From Bacillus sp. sid0103 (lineage in GTDB: Bacteria; Bacillota; Bacilli; Bacillales_B; DSM-18226), in NCBI RefSeq assembly GCF_019219025.1, contig NZ_JAHUWN010000015.1, forward strand, positions 62,001-126,000: 64,000 nt of DNA. Direction: 5' to 3'. The notes below the pieces were generated by a model. That model worked only from the letters and a program-made list of their open reading frames with translations, was not told where the DNA came from and ran no database searches. Below, piece after piece: positions 54,972-63,344 of the stretch. The number at the start of each line of letters is the position of its first letter. Within the stretch, counting starts at the first letter, position 1. Both the position numbers and the translations under genes were made by a program.

Positions 54972-55574
54972 ATGAATAAATTTAAAAAACTACTAATTGC
55001 TACCGGACTTATCTTATCGATGTCAGCTTTTACGTTAAATGGAACAACTGAAGCAGCAACAACAACACATAAAGTACAATCAGGTGAAACCTATTGGAAA
55101 ATTGCCGCAAAGTACGGTGTTACTGTTAATAGTCTATTAAAAGCAAACAACAAAACTAGTAATCTCCTTTATGCGGGAACAAATCTAGTTATTCCAAATT
55201 CTACGATTACAGCAGCAGAAAAAGACTTAATGGCCCGTCTTGTTCGCGCTGAAGCAGTGGGTGAGCCGTATGCAGGGAAAGTAGCTGTTGCGACAGTAAT
55301 TCTGAACCGAGTTGCAAGCCCTGATTTCCCGAATACTGTTAAGGGTGTTGTCTATCAAAAGTCTAATGGTTATTTTGCATTCACGCCTGTAAAAAATGGT
55401 ACGATTAACCAACCTGCTGATGCTGCTTCAAAAAGAGCTGTAAATGAAGCGCTTGCCTTCAGAGGGCAAGGCAAAGGATCATTATTCTTCTATAATCCAA
55501 AAACAGCTGTAAGTAAGTGGATCTTTTCACGTGAAGTAACGGTAACGATTGGTAACCACCGTTTCGCGAAGTAA
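54972..55574 (+). CDS. LysM-SleB family cell wall hydrolase (YkvT-like)
   Basis: A 200-residue exported enzyme. A signal peptide (residues 1-28) is followed by one LysM domain (HKVQSGETYWKIAAKYGVTVNSLL, ~32-75) and a SleB/CwlJ-type hydrolase domain (~80-200) with the catalytic-Glu region LVRAEAVGEPYAGKVAVATVILNRV and FYNPKTAVS. It is expected to cleave spore cortex or cell wall peptidoglycan. Architecture and size match B. subtilis YkvT. Confidence 0.9.
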   Translation: MNKFKKLLIATGLILSMSAFTLNGTTEAATTTHKVQSGETYWKIAAKYGVTVNSLLKANNKTSNLLYAGTNLVIPNSTITAAEKDLMARLVRAEAVGEPYAGKVAVATVILNRVASPDFPNTVKGVVYQKSNGYFAFTPVKNGTINQPADAASKRAVNEALAFRGQGKGSLFFYNPKTAVSKWIFSREVTVTIGNHRFAK

Positions 55575-55623
55575 ACGTCTAGTGTAATGATAGTATTTCA
55601 AGAACCTAAAAAAATAAACATAG

Positions 55624-55662
55624 AAGCAGTGAATTCCTATAAATGGATTCACTGCTTTTTTG
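55624..55662 (+). terminator. Terminator after the cell wall hydrolase
   Basis: AGCAGTGAATTC pairs with GGATTCACTGCT, followed by TTTTTT. The sigma-54 activator site lies just beyond it. Confidence 0.88.
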
Positions 55663-55681
55663 TTATGCAAAAAAGAGTAGG

Positions 55682-55699
55682 TTATGCAAAATTACATAA
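55682..55699. promoter_or_regulatory. Candidate activator site (UAS) for the permease gene
   Basis: TTATGCAAAATTACATAA is a near-perfect 18-bp dyad about 80 bases upstream of the -24 element. A half copy TTATGCAA lies at 55663-55670. Closely related 18-mers precede the other two sigma-54 promoters in this window. Confidence 0.6.
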
Positions 55700-55769
55700 A
55701 AATCAAAGTTTAAAGGTTGAAAAAAGTTAAAAAAGTAATAGAAAAGCACCTAAATTCTATAAAAAAAAC

Positions 55770-55785
55770 TGGCATGAAAATTGCA
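55770..55785 (+). promoter_or_regulatory. Sigma-54 (SigL) promoter of the permease gene
   Basis: TGGCAT-N5-TTGCA matches the -24/-12 consensus TGGCAC-N5-TTGCW at all but one position. Transcription would start near 55797. Confidence 0.8.
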
Positions 55786-55873
55786 ATTATTTAAAATAGT
55801 AAGATTTTTAAGTAAAATGGAAGGAGGCTCTCTACTGGTTAAAAATTAGTACTCCATCAATGCTCGAACAAAA

Positions 55874-55887
55874 TGTAAATGCTTACA
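55874..55887. promoter_or_regulatory. Candidate cre (CcpA) site in the permease leader
   Basis: TGTAAATGCTTACA matches the cre consensus TGWNANCGNTNWCA at 13 of 14 positions. It lies downstream of the predicted start of transcription, where CcpA could act as a roadblock. Confidence 0.45.
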
Positions 55888-55937
55888 ATTGCTTGTTAAT
55901 AAACGAATAACCGGATATAAAAGGAGAGATGGTTGAA

Positions 55938-57290
55938 TTGGAGAATACTACTCTTAAGCGCTCACTTGGATTATGGGCGATTGTTATGCTCGGATTGGGT
56001 TATATGACACCAACCATAGTGTTTGATACGTTTGGAATTGTCTCTGAAGAAACAAATGGTGTTGTCCCACTTGCATACCTTGCAGCATTAGTTGTTATGT
56101 TATTTACCGCTATTAGTTATGGAAAAATGGTAAAGGTATTTCCGAGTGCTGGTTCGGCCTATACGTATACCCGCGAGACCATGAGCCCGCATCTCGGATT
56201 CATAGTCGGCTGGGCAGCGTTGCTTGATTATATATTGCTTCCTATGGTAAATGCATTGATTATTCGTATCTACATGGTATCTGTATTTCCGGAAGTGCCA
56301 GCCTGGATTTGGGTTGTCGCGTATGTTACGATCGTCACTGCCATTAATGCTTGGAGCATGGGGAAAACATCCAATTTAAATGCATTGCTCGTTATTTTTG
56401 AAGTGGTCTTAATTGCCGCATTTATTGTCCTTGCTTTTGTCCAGCTTTCAAAAGGAATGGGGCAAGGGACGATTTTCACAACGGAACCGCTCTTCCATTC
56501 CAATATCCAACTAGGTGCAGTTTTGACGGGGGCAACCGTAGTTTGTTTCTCCTTCATTGGGTTTGATGCAGTAACCATGTATGCAGAGGAAGCCATTGAC
56601 CAAAAAACGATGCCTAGAGCGATTATGTTGACGGTCTTTATTGGCGGTGCCATCTTTTTCCTTTGTAGTTATTTCGCCCAAGCCTTATTTCCAGATATTT
56701 CAGGTTTCAAGGTAACCGATGATACATTACCTGAAATCGGCTTGTTTGTGGGTGGGACTTTTTTTAAACTGATTTTCCTTTCAGGTGCTTTTGCAGCAAC
56801 CGTAGCTTCTGGACTTGCCTCACACGCAAGTGTATCAAGGCTTTTGTACGTTATGGGACGTAATGGTGTCCTACCAAAAAAGGCATTTGGTTATGTCCAT
56901 CCCAAATTCCGGACACCAGTTTTTAATGTCATCTTGGTGGGGGTGGTATCCTTGCTTGCAATTTCTCCAAGCTTAGAGCTAATTTCTTCCTTTATTAATT
57001 TTGGCGCATTAATTGCGTTTACATTCGTCAACTTATCGGTCATTGTTCATTTCGTCTTTCGCCAAAAGAGATATAAAACCGCTAAAGATATTTTATCTTA
57101 TTTAATAATGCCGGTCATTGGGGCTGGATTAACGGGAATTTTGTGGGCCAACTTACAATTTGATGCGCTCATTGGCGGGATCGTTTGGATTGTAATTGGT
57201 GTGGTCTATATGCTATTCCAAACAAGATTCTTTAAAATCAAAATTGCTGACTTAAATATTGATGACGCGGAAAGGACCTCTTCCCTTTAA
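55938..57290 (+). CDS. APC family amino acid/polyamine permease (PuuP-like)
   Basis: A protein of about 450 residues with 12 helices. The N-terminus LKRSLGLWAIVMLGLGYMTPTIVFDTFG is the APC helix-1 region, and FSFIGFDAVTMYAEE the helix-6 motif, similar to putrescine importers. TTG 55938 is spaced 11 bases from AAGGAG; ATG 55929 abuts that site. A sigma-54 promoter and a shared activator site precede it. Putrescine is suggested by the downstream putrescine-type aminotransferase; this is inferred. Confidence 0.82.
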   Translation: MENTTLKRSLGLWAIVMLGLGYMTPTIVFDTFGIVSEETNGVVPLAYLAALVVMLFTAISYGKMVKVFPSAGSAYTYTRETMSPHLGFIVGWAALLDYILLPMVNALIIRIYMVSVFPEVPAWIWVVAYVTIVTAINAWSMGKTSNLNALLVIFEVVLIAAFIVLAFVQLSKGMGQGTIFTTEPLFHSNIQLGAVLTGATVVCFSFIGFDAVTMYAEEAIDQKTMPRAIMLTVFIGGAIFFLCSYFAQALFPDISGFKVTDDTLPEIGLFVGGTFFKLIFLSGAFAATVASGLASHASVSRLLYVMGRNGVLPKKAFGYVHPKFRTPVFNVILVGVVSLLAISPSLELISSFINFGALIAFTFVNLSVIVHFVFRQKRYKTAKDILSYLIMPVIGAGLTGILWANLQFDALIGGIVWIVIGVVYMLFQTRFFKIKIADLNIDDAERTSSL

Positions 57291-57320
57291 GGAGGAAAAT
57301 ACACAAAGAAAAGTTACTTG

Positions 57321-57346
57321 AGCCAGGCTAATAGCCTGGCTTTTTG
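57321..57346 (+). terminator. Terminator after the permease
   Basis: AGCCAGGCT-AAT-AGCCTGGCT followed by TTTTT. Confidence 0.92.
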
Positions 57347-57402
57347 CTTATTTAAAAGGGTTGTTTGAAAGGCTGGGTGTGTATTACATTGGGAATTTAA
57401 AT

Positions 57403-57420
57403 GTATGCAGAATTGAATAA
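57403..57420. promoter_or_regulatory. Candidate activator site (UAS) for rocG
   Basis: GTATGCAGAATTGAATAA matches the UAS upstream of the aldehyde dehydrogenase at most positions, about 81 bases before the rocG -24 element. Confidence 0.55.
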
Positions 57421-57433
57421 TTCAATCATTTCT

Positions 57434-57447
57434 TCATAGCGCTTACC
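57434..57447. promoter_or_regulatory. Candidate cre site upstream of rocG
   Basis: The reverse complement GGTAAGCGCTATGA matches 12 of 14 cre positions. It lies between the UAS and the sigma-54 promoter. CcpA represses rocG in B. subtilis, though the site there is located differently. Confidence 0.35.
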
Positions 57448-57489
57448 TCATTTTTACTAAATCACCATACAAAACCGCTACTTAATAAT

Positions 57490-57505
57490 TGGCACGAAAC
57501 TTGCT
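57490..57505 (+). promoter_or_regulatory. Sigma-54 promoter of rocG
   Basis: TGGCAC-N5-TTGCT is a full match to the -24/-12 consensus TGGCAC-N5-TTGCW, 36 bases before the start codon. Confidence 0.88.
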
Positions 57506-57540
57506 TTATTCATAGTAACAAAAAAAAATGAGGTGTTAGA

Positions 57541-58827
57541 ATGGCAGTCGAATCTCTAGACATGAAGAATACGATAGAAACCGTGCAGGATAATTCCCTT
57601 CTTGAGTTTCAAGAAACGTTAAAGGAATCTGTTAACATCCTGAACTACCCACCCCAAGTATTCGAATTTCTAAAGAAGCCGATGAGATTTTTAGAAGTGA
57701 GTATCCCTGTGCGTCTGGACAACGGGCAAACAGAAATATTCCAGGGTTACAGGGCTCAGCATAATGATGCCTCTGGTCCGACGAAAGGTGGAATTCGATT
57801 TCATCCAGACGTCACTCCTGATGAGGTTAAGGCGTTGGCAGGCTGGATGAGCTTGAAATGCGGTATTACCGACCTGCCATATGGCGGTGCAAAAGGCGGG
57901 ATTATCTGTGATCCTCGTCAAATGAGTTTAGATGAATTGGAGAGATTGAGCCGGGGTTACGTAAGAGCAGTTAGTCAGCTTGTTGGACCAACAAAAGATA
58001 TTCCAGCGCCTGATATGTATACGAACTCGCAAATTATGGCGTGGATGCTCGATGAATATGACCATATCCGTGAATTTGACTCCCCGGGTTTTATCACAGG
58101 TAAGCCAATTGCACTTGGTGGATCGAAGGGCAGGGAAACAGCTACATCAAAAGGAGTTTTATATACGCTGCAAATGGTATGTGAATTGAGGGAAATGCAT
58201 TTAAAAGATACCCGTGTCATCATCCAAGGGTTTGGAAATGTCGGCAGTTACCTTGCCCAGTATCTATATGAGATTGGCGCTAAAGTAATTGGTATTGGTG
58301 ATATGCTTGGTGGTTTATATGATGAAAATGGGCTAGATATACCCTATCTTCTGGAAAATAGAGATTCCTTTGGCATTGTTTCAAATCGCTTTAAAAGCTC
58401 GATATCGAACCAAGAATTATTAGAAAAAGAATGTGATATCCTCATTCCAGCAGCAATTTCCGGGGTTATTAATAAATATAATGCAAGTAAAGTTAACTGC
58501 AATATTATCATTGAAGCTGCAAATGGACCTACCACAAAGGTTGCGCTAAAAATACTTGATGAACGCGAGATCCTTGTTGTCCCTGACATTCTTGCCAATT
58601 CCGGCGGCGTTATTGTCTCTTATTTTGAATGGTGTCAAAACAACCAAGGCTATTATTGGACCGAGGAAACAGTAGATGAGCGGCTCAAGGAAAAAATAAC
58701 TGCCAGCTTTTTAAAGGTTTATCAGACCTCCAAAAGGTATGGTGTAAATATGAAAATTGCTGCTTATATTGAAGGAATCCAAAAGCTATCAGAGGCCTCA
58801 AGGCTTAGAGGATGGTTGAAATATTAA
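57541..58827 (+). CDS. rocG: NAD-dependent glutamate dehydrogenase (RocG type)
   Basis: A 428-residue enzyme clearly paralogous to the one at 3243. GPTKGGIRFHPDV, catalytic MSLKCGITDLPYGGAKGGI and Rossmann VIIQGFGNVGSYLAQ are intact; it ends ASRLRGWLKY. Expression from a sigma-54 promoter, as in B. subtilis rocG, supports the name. It converts glutamate from transamination to 2-oxoglutarate and ammonia. Two small genes follow in the same apparent transcript. Confidence 0.9.
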   Translation: MAVESLDMKNTIETVQDNSLLEFQETLKESVNILNYPPQVFEFLKKPMRFLEVSIPVRLDNGQTEIFQGYRAQHNDASGPTKGGIRFHPDVTPDEVKALAGWMSLKCGITDLPYGGAKGGIICDPRQMSLDELERLSRGYVRAVSQLVGPTKDIPAPDMYTNSQIMAWMLDEYDHIREFDSPGFITGKPIALGGSKGRETATSKGVLYTLQMVCELREMHLKDTRVIIQGFGNVGSYLAQYLYEIGAKVIGIGDMLGGLYDENGLDIPYLLENRDSFGIVSNRFKSSISNQELLEKECDILIPAAISGVINKYNASKVNCNIIIEAANGPTTKVALKILDEREILVVPDILANSGGVIVSYFEWCQNNQGYYWTEETVDERLKEKITASFLKVYQTSKRYGVNMKIAAYIEGIQKLSEASRLRGWLKY

Positions 58828-58861
58828 AAAATTCATCGAAAAAAAGAGGAGGAAGTGTGGT

Positions 58862-59152
58862 ATGACACTAGATATATTATCTGAACAAAAAGAACAGCAG
58901 CTGTTACACTACTTTTGTTTAATTTCAACTAACCATCGCTATGATTTGACAATTGGTTATTCAAAGCTGTTTTTTGGAAAAGCGATGGTCACTTCGATTC
59001 AGTCTGGGAAAATGGTATTACTTTGTCAAGAAGATACCTATTTAGACCATCATTGGGCAGAAAAACTGGGGATCGAAGCAGAGGATATTCTGGATTTTCA
59101 AGAATTCTTTAGTTCAGTATTACAAAGACGGCCTTTTCAGGAGCAGTATTAA
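58862..59152 (+). CDS. DUF3055/SAV0927-like small protein
   Basis: A 96-residue soluble protein. The stretch STNHRYDLTIGYSKLFFGKAMV with QSGKMVLLCQEDT resembles the SAV0927/DUF3055 family, as far as I recall; I am not certain. An AGGAGGAAG site precedes the ATG, 34 bases after rocG. It is followed by a lipoyl-like gene and a terminator. A role in the amine/glutamate pathway is inferred only from position. Confidence 0.6.
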   Translation: MTLDILSEQKEQQLLHYFCLISTNHRYDLTIGYSKLFFGKAMVTSIQSGKMVLLCQEDTYLDHHWAEKLGIEAEDILDFQEFFSSVLQRRPFQEQY

Positions 59153-59174
59153 ACGTAAAAGAAGGGTGATGTGC

Positions 59175-59423
59175 ATGTACTATGGTGTAGTTCTTAGCCC
59201 GTGTTATGGGAAAGTGGAAAGGATTTCGATTAAGAGTGAGTCAAGAATTTATGAGTGGGAAACCTTATTTATCATTAAATCACAATCAGGCAAGGTCGAA
59301 ACGGTTCAGACTAGTTTGAGTGGCGAAGTCGAATCGCTAGAAGTTCAGGAAGGGGATTATGTTATTCCCGGGATGGTTCTCGCCTATATAAAGGAAGATT
59401 TATTTGTTACCGGCAGCGATTAA
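59175..59423 (+). CDS. Small biotin/lipoyl-like domain protein
   Basis: An 82-residue stand-alone beta-rich domain. YGVVLSPCYGKVERISI and SGEVESLEVQEGDYVIPGMVLAYI match the two halves of the biotinyl/lipoyl hammerhead fold. The MKM/DKA lysine that would carry biotin or lipoate is absent; the corresponding turn reads TSLSGEV. It may be a structural or membrane-fusion-type remnant domain. It lies between rocG and the sigma-54 activator. Confidence 0.65.
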   Translation: MYYGVVLSPCYGKVERISIKSESRIYEWETLFIIKSQSGKVETVQTSLSGEVESLEVQEGDYVIPGMVLAYIKEDLFVTGSD

Positions 59424-59436
59424 ATCCAAGAGAAAA

Positions 59437-59465
59437 GAAGATGGGGGCACACATCTTCTTTTTTT
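59437..59465 (+). terminator. Terminator after the lipoyl-like gene
   Basis: AAGAAGATG pairs with CATCTTCTT and is followed by TTTTT. Confidence 0.9.
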
Positions 59466-59541
59466 GTGCCATAATTAAATTAAAATATTTCTAATAAAGT
59501 GATAGTATAAGGTAGATAAGGTGTTAAGGGGGAAGTAAACG

Positions 59542-61665
59542 ATGTTTTCCGTTGCAAAAGAAAAAGTGAAACCGATAATTTCAGTAGACGTGGATGAAAG
59601 TGAAGAAGTTTTTCGATCAACCTTATATAACCTTAAAGAACCCTTTTTATTTTTAAAAAGCCAAGATCACCTATATGCCTATGTAATGATCGATAACCAA
59701 AAAAAAGAGACTGCATCGATGGAGGCTCTGCTTGAAGATGCGAAATCGCTAGACAGTATCTGTCACCTTAGCGAACAGATTTCCTTGCCTGTTTTATTCC
59801 AAATTATTGGTGAACCCTTTGCTATTATTAGAGGTGAGGATGATAAACCTGCTGGCTATATTCGCAGAGAAGACGTTCTGGCCGAGTTGTTTAAACAGGA
59901 AAATAAAAGTGTCGATTTACTTAAGGTGATTCTAACCTCGATTCCAATGGGGATTTTTGTTTTAGATAAAGAAAAACGTATTATTAATTATAATGAAGCA
60001 GGTTTAAAAATGATTAGATCAACAGCTGATAAAGTTATGAATCTTCCTGCTGGAGAAATTTTTAGTCGTACCCATCTTGAAAAGGTATTTGCTACTGGTA
60101 AGACTCTTCTAAATCATCTAGTAATCAAGAATGAGATCGGGATTCTCGTCGATTATAGCCCCATTTTAAATTATGAGAATGAAGTCGATGGCATCATCAT
60201 TGTTGCCCAGGATTTGCCTATGGTCGAAGAAATGGCCATGGAAATTGAATATATTAAGGACTTAAATAAGGACCTACATGCAATATTGTCCAGCATATAT
60301 GATGAAATTCTCGTGGTGAACAACAAAGGGGAACTCATCAGATTCAGTGAAAACATTATTCGAGATTTCTGGAAAGTAGATTTAAAAGAACTAATTGGAA
60401 AAAATATTCTCGAACTTGAGGACCAAGGGCTGTTCACACCTTCGGTCACAAGACTTGTTTTAGAAAAAGGAAAGAAGGTCTCAGTTGTCCAAGAAACTAA
60501 AGCCGGAAGAAAAATTCTTGCCGTCGGAAATCCGGTCTTTAATGAAAAGAATGAACTCGACCGGATTATTGTTGCTTCGCGCGATATTACTGAAACCACA
60601 CGCCTTAAAAGTGAACTGCAGGAAATGAAAAAGATATCGGAACAATATAAGAAGGAATTAGATGATTTTAAAAGTAAGGATCGTTTTTTGAAAAAACTCA
60701 TATATTGTAGTCCGAAAATGGAGAAAGTTATTAGTCAGGCTAAGAAAATTGCTGACTTTTCCTCGACAGTCCTTCTTCACGGAGAATCTGGGGTCGGAAA
60801 AGAGGTAATTGCTCAAGCAATCCACCAATTAGGCAGACGCTCGACAAAGCCATTTCTGAAATTAAATTGCGGAGCTATCCCGGAAAATTTACTCGAAAGC
60901 GAACTATTCGGTTATGCGAAAGGGGCTTTTACCGGTGCAGATAAGAATGGAAAAGAAGGCTACTTTAAACAAGCAGATAGCGGAATTTTATTTCTAGACG
61001 AAATAGGTGAAATGCCGGTCCATTTGCAGGTGAAACTTTTACGTGTACTTCAGGAGCAGGAAGTCATTCCGATTGGAAGTACTACCCCGATTAAAGTGAA
61101 TGTACAGATCATTGCGGCAACGAATAAAAAGTTAGAAAAAATGGTCGAGGAAGGTACCTTCCGTGAAGATTTATTCTATCGCCTAAATGTCATCCCGATA
61201 CATATTCCGCCATTACGAGAGCGAACTGAGGACATTTCGCTGCTCGCCTTTCATTTCTTGCAGCAATTAAATGAGAAATACGAGCGGAATTATCATCTAA
61301 CACCTGATGCTATTAATGTACTTGAGTTTTATCCATGGCCTGGTAACGTTAGAGAACTGCAAAACATTGTGGAAAGATTAGTTGTCACTGCCGACCATCC
61401 GGCAATTGATGCAGAGTTTGTCAGCCAATTTTTATCGTTAGGCTATCAGCATAAAAAGATGAAGCCTGTTATATCGAGGGTCATTCCCTTGCAGGAAGCC
61501 ATCGATCATGTGGAGGAGCAGTTGATAGTTATGGCGATGAACCAATACAAAACCACCACAAAAGCAGCCAAAGCATTAGGTATCAGCCAATCATCAGTTA
61601 GCAGAAAGTATCAAAAAATAGTAACAGAGAAAAATATTAAAATGGACAACATAACTACCTTCTAA
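59542..61665 (+). CDS. Sigma-54-dependent PAS-AAA+ transcriptional activator
   Basis: A 707-residue activator. Residues ~1-120 form an N-terminal sensory region (CBS/PAS-like), then two PAS domains (~125-235 and ~245-350) and a coiled linker. The AAA+ domain (~385-620) has Walker A GESGVGKE, the sigma-54-contacting GAFTGA, and Walker B LFLDEIGE. A TyrR/Fis-type HTH ends the protein (TKAAKALGISQSSVSRKYQK). It sits among three sigma-54 promoters and probably activates all of them in response to a small amine or metabolite. RocR and other Bacillus members have fewer sensory domains. Confidence 0.93.
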   Translation: MFSVAKEKVKPIISVDVDESEEVFRSTLYNLKEPFLFLKSQDHLYAYVMIDNQKKETASMEALLEDAKSLDSICHLSEQISLPVLFQIIGEPFAIIRGEDDKPAGYIRREDVLAELFKQENKSVDLLKVILTSIPMGIFVLDKEKRIINYNEAGLKMIRSTADKVMNLPAGEIFSRTHLEKVFATGKTLLNHLVIKNEIGILVDYSPILNYENEVDGIIIVAQDLPMVEEMAMEIEYIKDLNKDLHAILSSIYDEILVVNNKGELIRFSENIIRDFWKVDLKELIGKNILELEDQGLFTPSVTRLVLEKGKKVSVVQETKAGRKILAVGNPVFNEKNELDRIIVASRDITETTRLKSELQEMKKISEQYKKELDDFKSKDRFLKKLIYCSPKMEKVISQAKKIADFSSTVLLHGESGVGKEVIAQAIHQLGRRSTKPFLKLNCGAIPENLLESELFGYAKGAFTGADKNGKEGYFKQADSGILFLDEIGEMPVHLQVKLLRVLQEQEVIPIGSTTPIKVNVQIIAATNKKLEKMVEEGTFREDLFYRLNVIPIHIPPLRERTEDISLLAFHFLQQLNEKYERNYHLTPDAINVLEFYPWPGNVRELQNIVERLVVTADHPAIDAEFVSQFLSLGYQHKKMKPVISRVIPLQEAIDHVEEQLIVMAMNQYKTTTKAAKALGISQSSVSRKYQKIVTEKNIKMDNITTF

Positions 61666-61668
61666 TGA

Positions 61669-61710
61669 AAAGCTGTTTTAGATCTCATAGATCTGAAGCA
61701 GCTTTTTTTT
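61669..61710 (+). terminator. Terminator after the activator gene
   Basis: AAGCTGTTTTAGATCT pairs with AGATCTGAAGCAGCTT, then eight T. A half UAS (TTATGCAA, 61709-61716) starts at its end. Confidence 0.9.
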
Positions 61711-61728
61711 ATGCAATAAATCATAGGG

Positions 61729-61746
61729 TTATGCAAATTTGAATAG
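61729..61746. promoter_or_regulatory. Candidate activator site (UAS) for the aldehyde dehydrogenase operon
   Basis: TTATGCAAATTTGAATAG shares the pattern TATGCARAWTTRMATA with the sites at 55682 and 57403. It is about 60 bases upstream of the -24 element; a further half-site lies 20 bases before it. Confidence 0.6.
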
Positions 61747-61796
61747 TCTTTAAAAGAATAGTTGGAAAGATAACTATTATGGTAGGTTTTATTCTT

Positions 61797-61812
61797 TGGC
61801 ACGGTTCTTGCA
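61797..61812 (+). promoter_or_regulatory. Sigma-54 promoter of the aldehyde dehydrogenase-aminotransferase operon
   Basis: TGGCAC-N5-TTGCA is a perfect match to the -24/-12 consensus. Confidence 0.92.
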
Positions 61813-61850
61813 ATATTAGTTATTGAGGGTGAATAAAGGAGGAATAAAAA

Positions 61851-63344
61851 ATGGCCGAAATAAAAAACCGAGTTGTAAACCTTAAGATGTTTATTGATGG
61901 TGAGTGGAAAGATGCCGAAAATCAAGAAACACGCCCAGTTATTAATCCGGCAAATGGTGGGGTTATTTCATATGCCCCTGAAGGAACAGTCGCTGATGCT
62001 CGTGATGCAATTTATGCAGCGCGAAGAGCTTTTGAAGAAGGTGTTTGGTCAGGGATTTCGGCTCAGGAACGAGCTTCCTATTTATTAAAAATTGCTGACA
62101 AAATTGATGAATATGCCAATGAATTAACCCAGCTTGAAACGATGGATAACGGGAAACCATTAAGAGAAGCAGGCTTTGATGTCGGGGATGCAGCCGCCTG
62201 TTTCCGTTATTATGCTGGACTGATTACAAAGCCTGATGGACAGACCTATCATGTCGCCGATCCAATGCAAGCCATGGTTGTCCGTGAACCGGTGGGAGTT
62301 TGCGGCTTGATTGTCCCGTGGAATTATCCGCTGTTAATGAGTGTTTGGAAGATTGCCCCTGCCTTAGCCGCGGGGAATACAATTGTCTTTAAACCGTCCG
62401 AAGTGACACCAGTTACTCCGAAAAAACTTTTTGAAATTTTTGAAGAAGTAGGCTTACCAAAAGGGGTGGCCAATATGGTGATGGGATCTGGCGCCATTGT
62501 TGGAAATGAAATTGCTTCCCACCCTGAGGTCGATATGGTCTCGTTCACCGGCGGTACGAAAACAGGAAAGCATATAATGAAAACGGCAGCTGACACGATG
62601 AAAAAGGTTTCTTTAGAGTTAGGCGGCAAATCACCGAATATCATTTTTGCCGATGCTGATTTTGAAACAGCAGTCGATTATGCCCTATTTGGCATCTATG
62701 CTGGTTCCGGTCAGGTATGTTCAGCGGGTTCAAGAATTCTTGTCGAAGAAAGCATTTATGATAAATTCGTGCATCGTTTTGTTGAACGGACCAAGCAAAT
62801 TCAAGTAGGACCTGGTGATGACCCTGAAACAGAGATGGGCCCGCTTGTTAGTCAGGAGCATTTAGAAAAAGTCCTTTCCTACATTGAAATAGGCAAACAG
62901 GAAAGTGCGACAGTTGCTTGCGGCGGAAATCGGATTGTAAGCAACGGACTAGATAAAGGCTACTTTGTTGAACCAACTGTGTTTGTTGATGTGAACCAAG
63001 AGATGAGAATTGTCCAGGAGGAAATCTTCGGTCCCGTCGTAGTAATCCAAAAGTTCAAGGACGAATCGGAAGCTATTAAACTTGCGAATGGTACAGTTTA
63101 TGGCTTAGCCGGAGGTGTATTTACCAATAATGGTGCTAAGGGTTTACGGGTTATTAAAAAGCTGCGTGCTGGAATTACTTGGGTGAATTCCTACCATCCT
63201 ACTTATAATGAAGCTCCATGGGGCGGGTATAAGCAAAGTGGAATTGGCCGTAGTCTTGGAACGTTTGGGCTCGAAGAATTTCAAGAAATTAAACAGATTA
63301 ATATCAATTTACAGGTTGAGCCAATTGGCTGGTTTTCTAACTAA
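61851..63344 (+). CDS. NAD-dependent aldehyde dehydrogenase (aminobutyraldehyde/betaine aldehyde type)
   Basis: A 497-residue ALDH. Active-site Glu is in SLELGGKSPNIIF and the nucleophile Cys in GSGQVCSAGSRI; the NAD-binding VPWNYPLLMSVWKIAPALAAGNT and SFTGGTKTGKHIM are intact. Closest families include BetB, DhaS and PatD-type 4-aminobutyraldehyde dehydrogenases. Oxidation of 4-aminobutyraldehyde to GABA is suggested by the putrescine-type aminotransferase gene 24 bases downstream. Driven by a perfect sigma-54 promoter. Confidence 0.9.
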   Translation: MAEIKNRVVNLKMFIDGEWKDAENQETRPVINPANGGVISYAPEGTVADARDAIYAARRAFEEGVWSGISAQERASYLLKIADKIDEYANELTQLETMDNGKPLREAGFDVGDAAACFRYYAGLITKPDGQTYHVADPMQAMVVREPVGVCGLIVPWNYPLLMSVWKIAPALAAGNTIVFKPSEVTPVTPKKLFEIFEEVGLPKGVANMVMGSGAIVGNEIASHPEVDMVSFTGGTKTGKHIMKTAADTMKKVSLELGGKSPNIIFADADFETAVDYALFGIYAGSGQVCSAGSRILVEESIYDKFVHRFVERTKQIQVGPGDDPETEMGPLVSQEHLEKVLSYIEIGKQESATVACGGNRIVSNGLDKGYFVEPTVFVDVNQEMRIVQEEIFGPVVVIQKFKDESEAIKLANGTVYGLAGGVFTNNGAKGLRVIKKLRAGITWVNSYHPTYNEAPWGGYKQSGIGRSLGTFGLEEFQEIKQININLQVEPIGWFSN

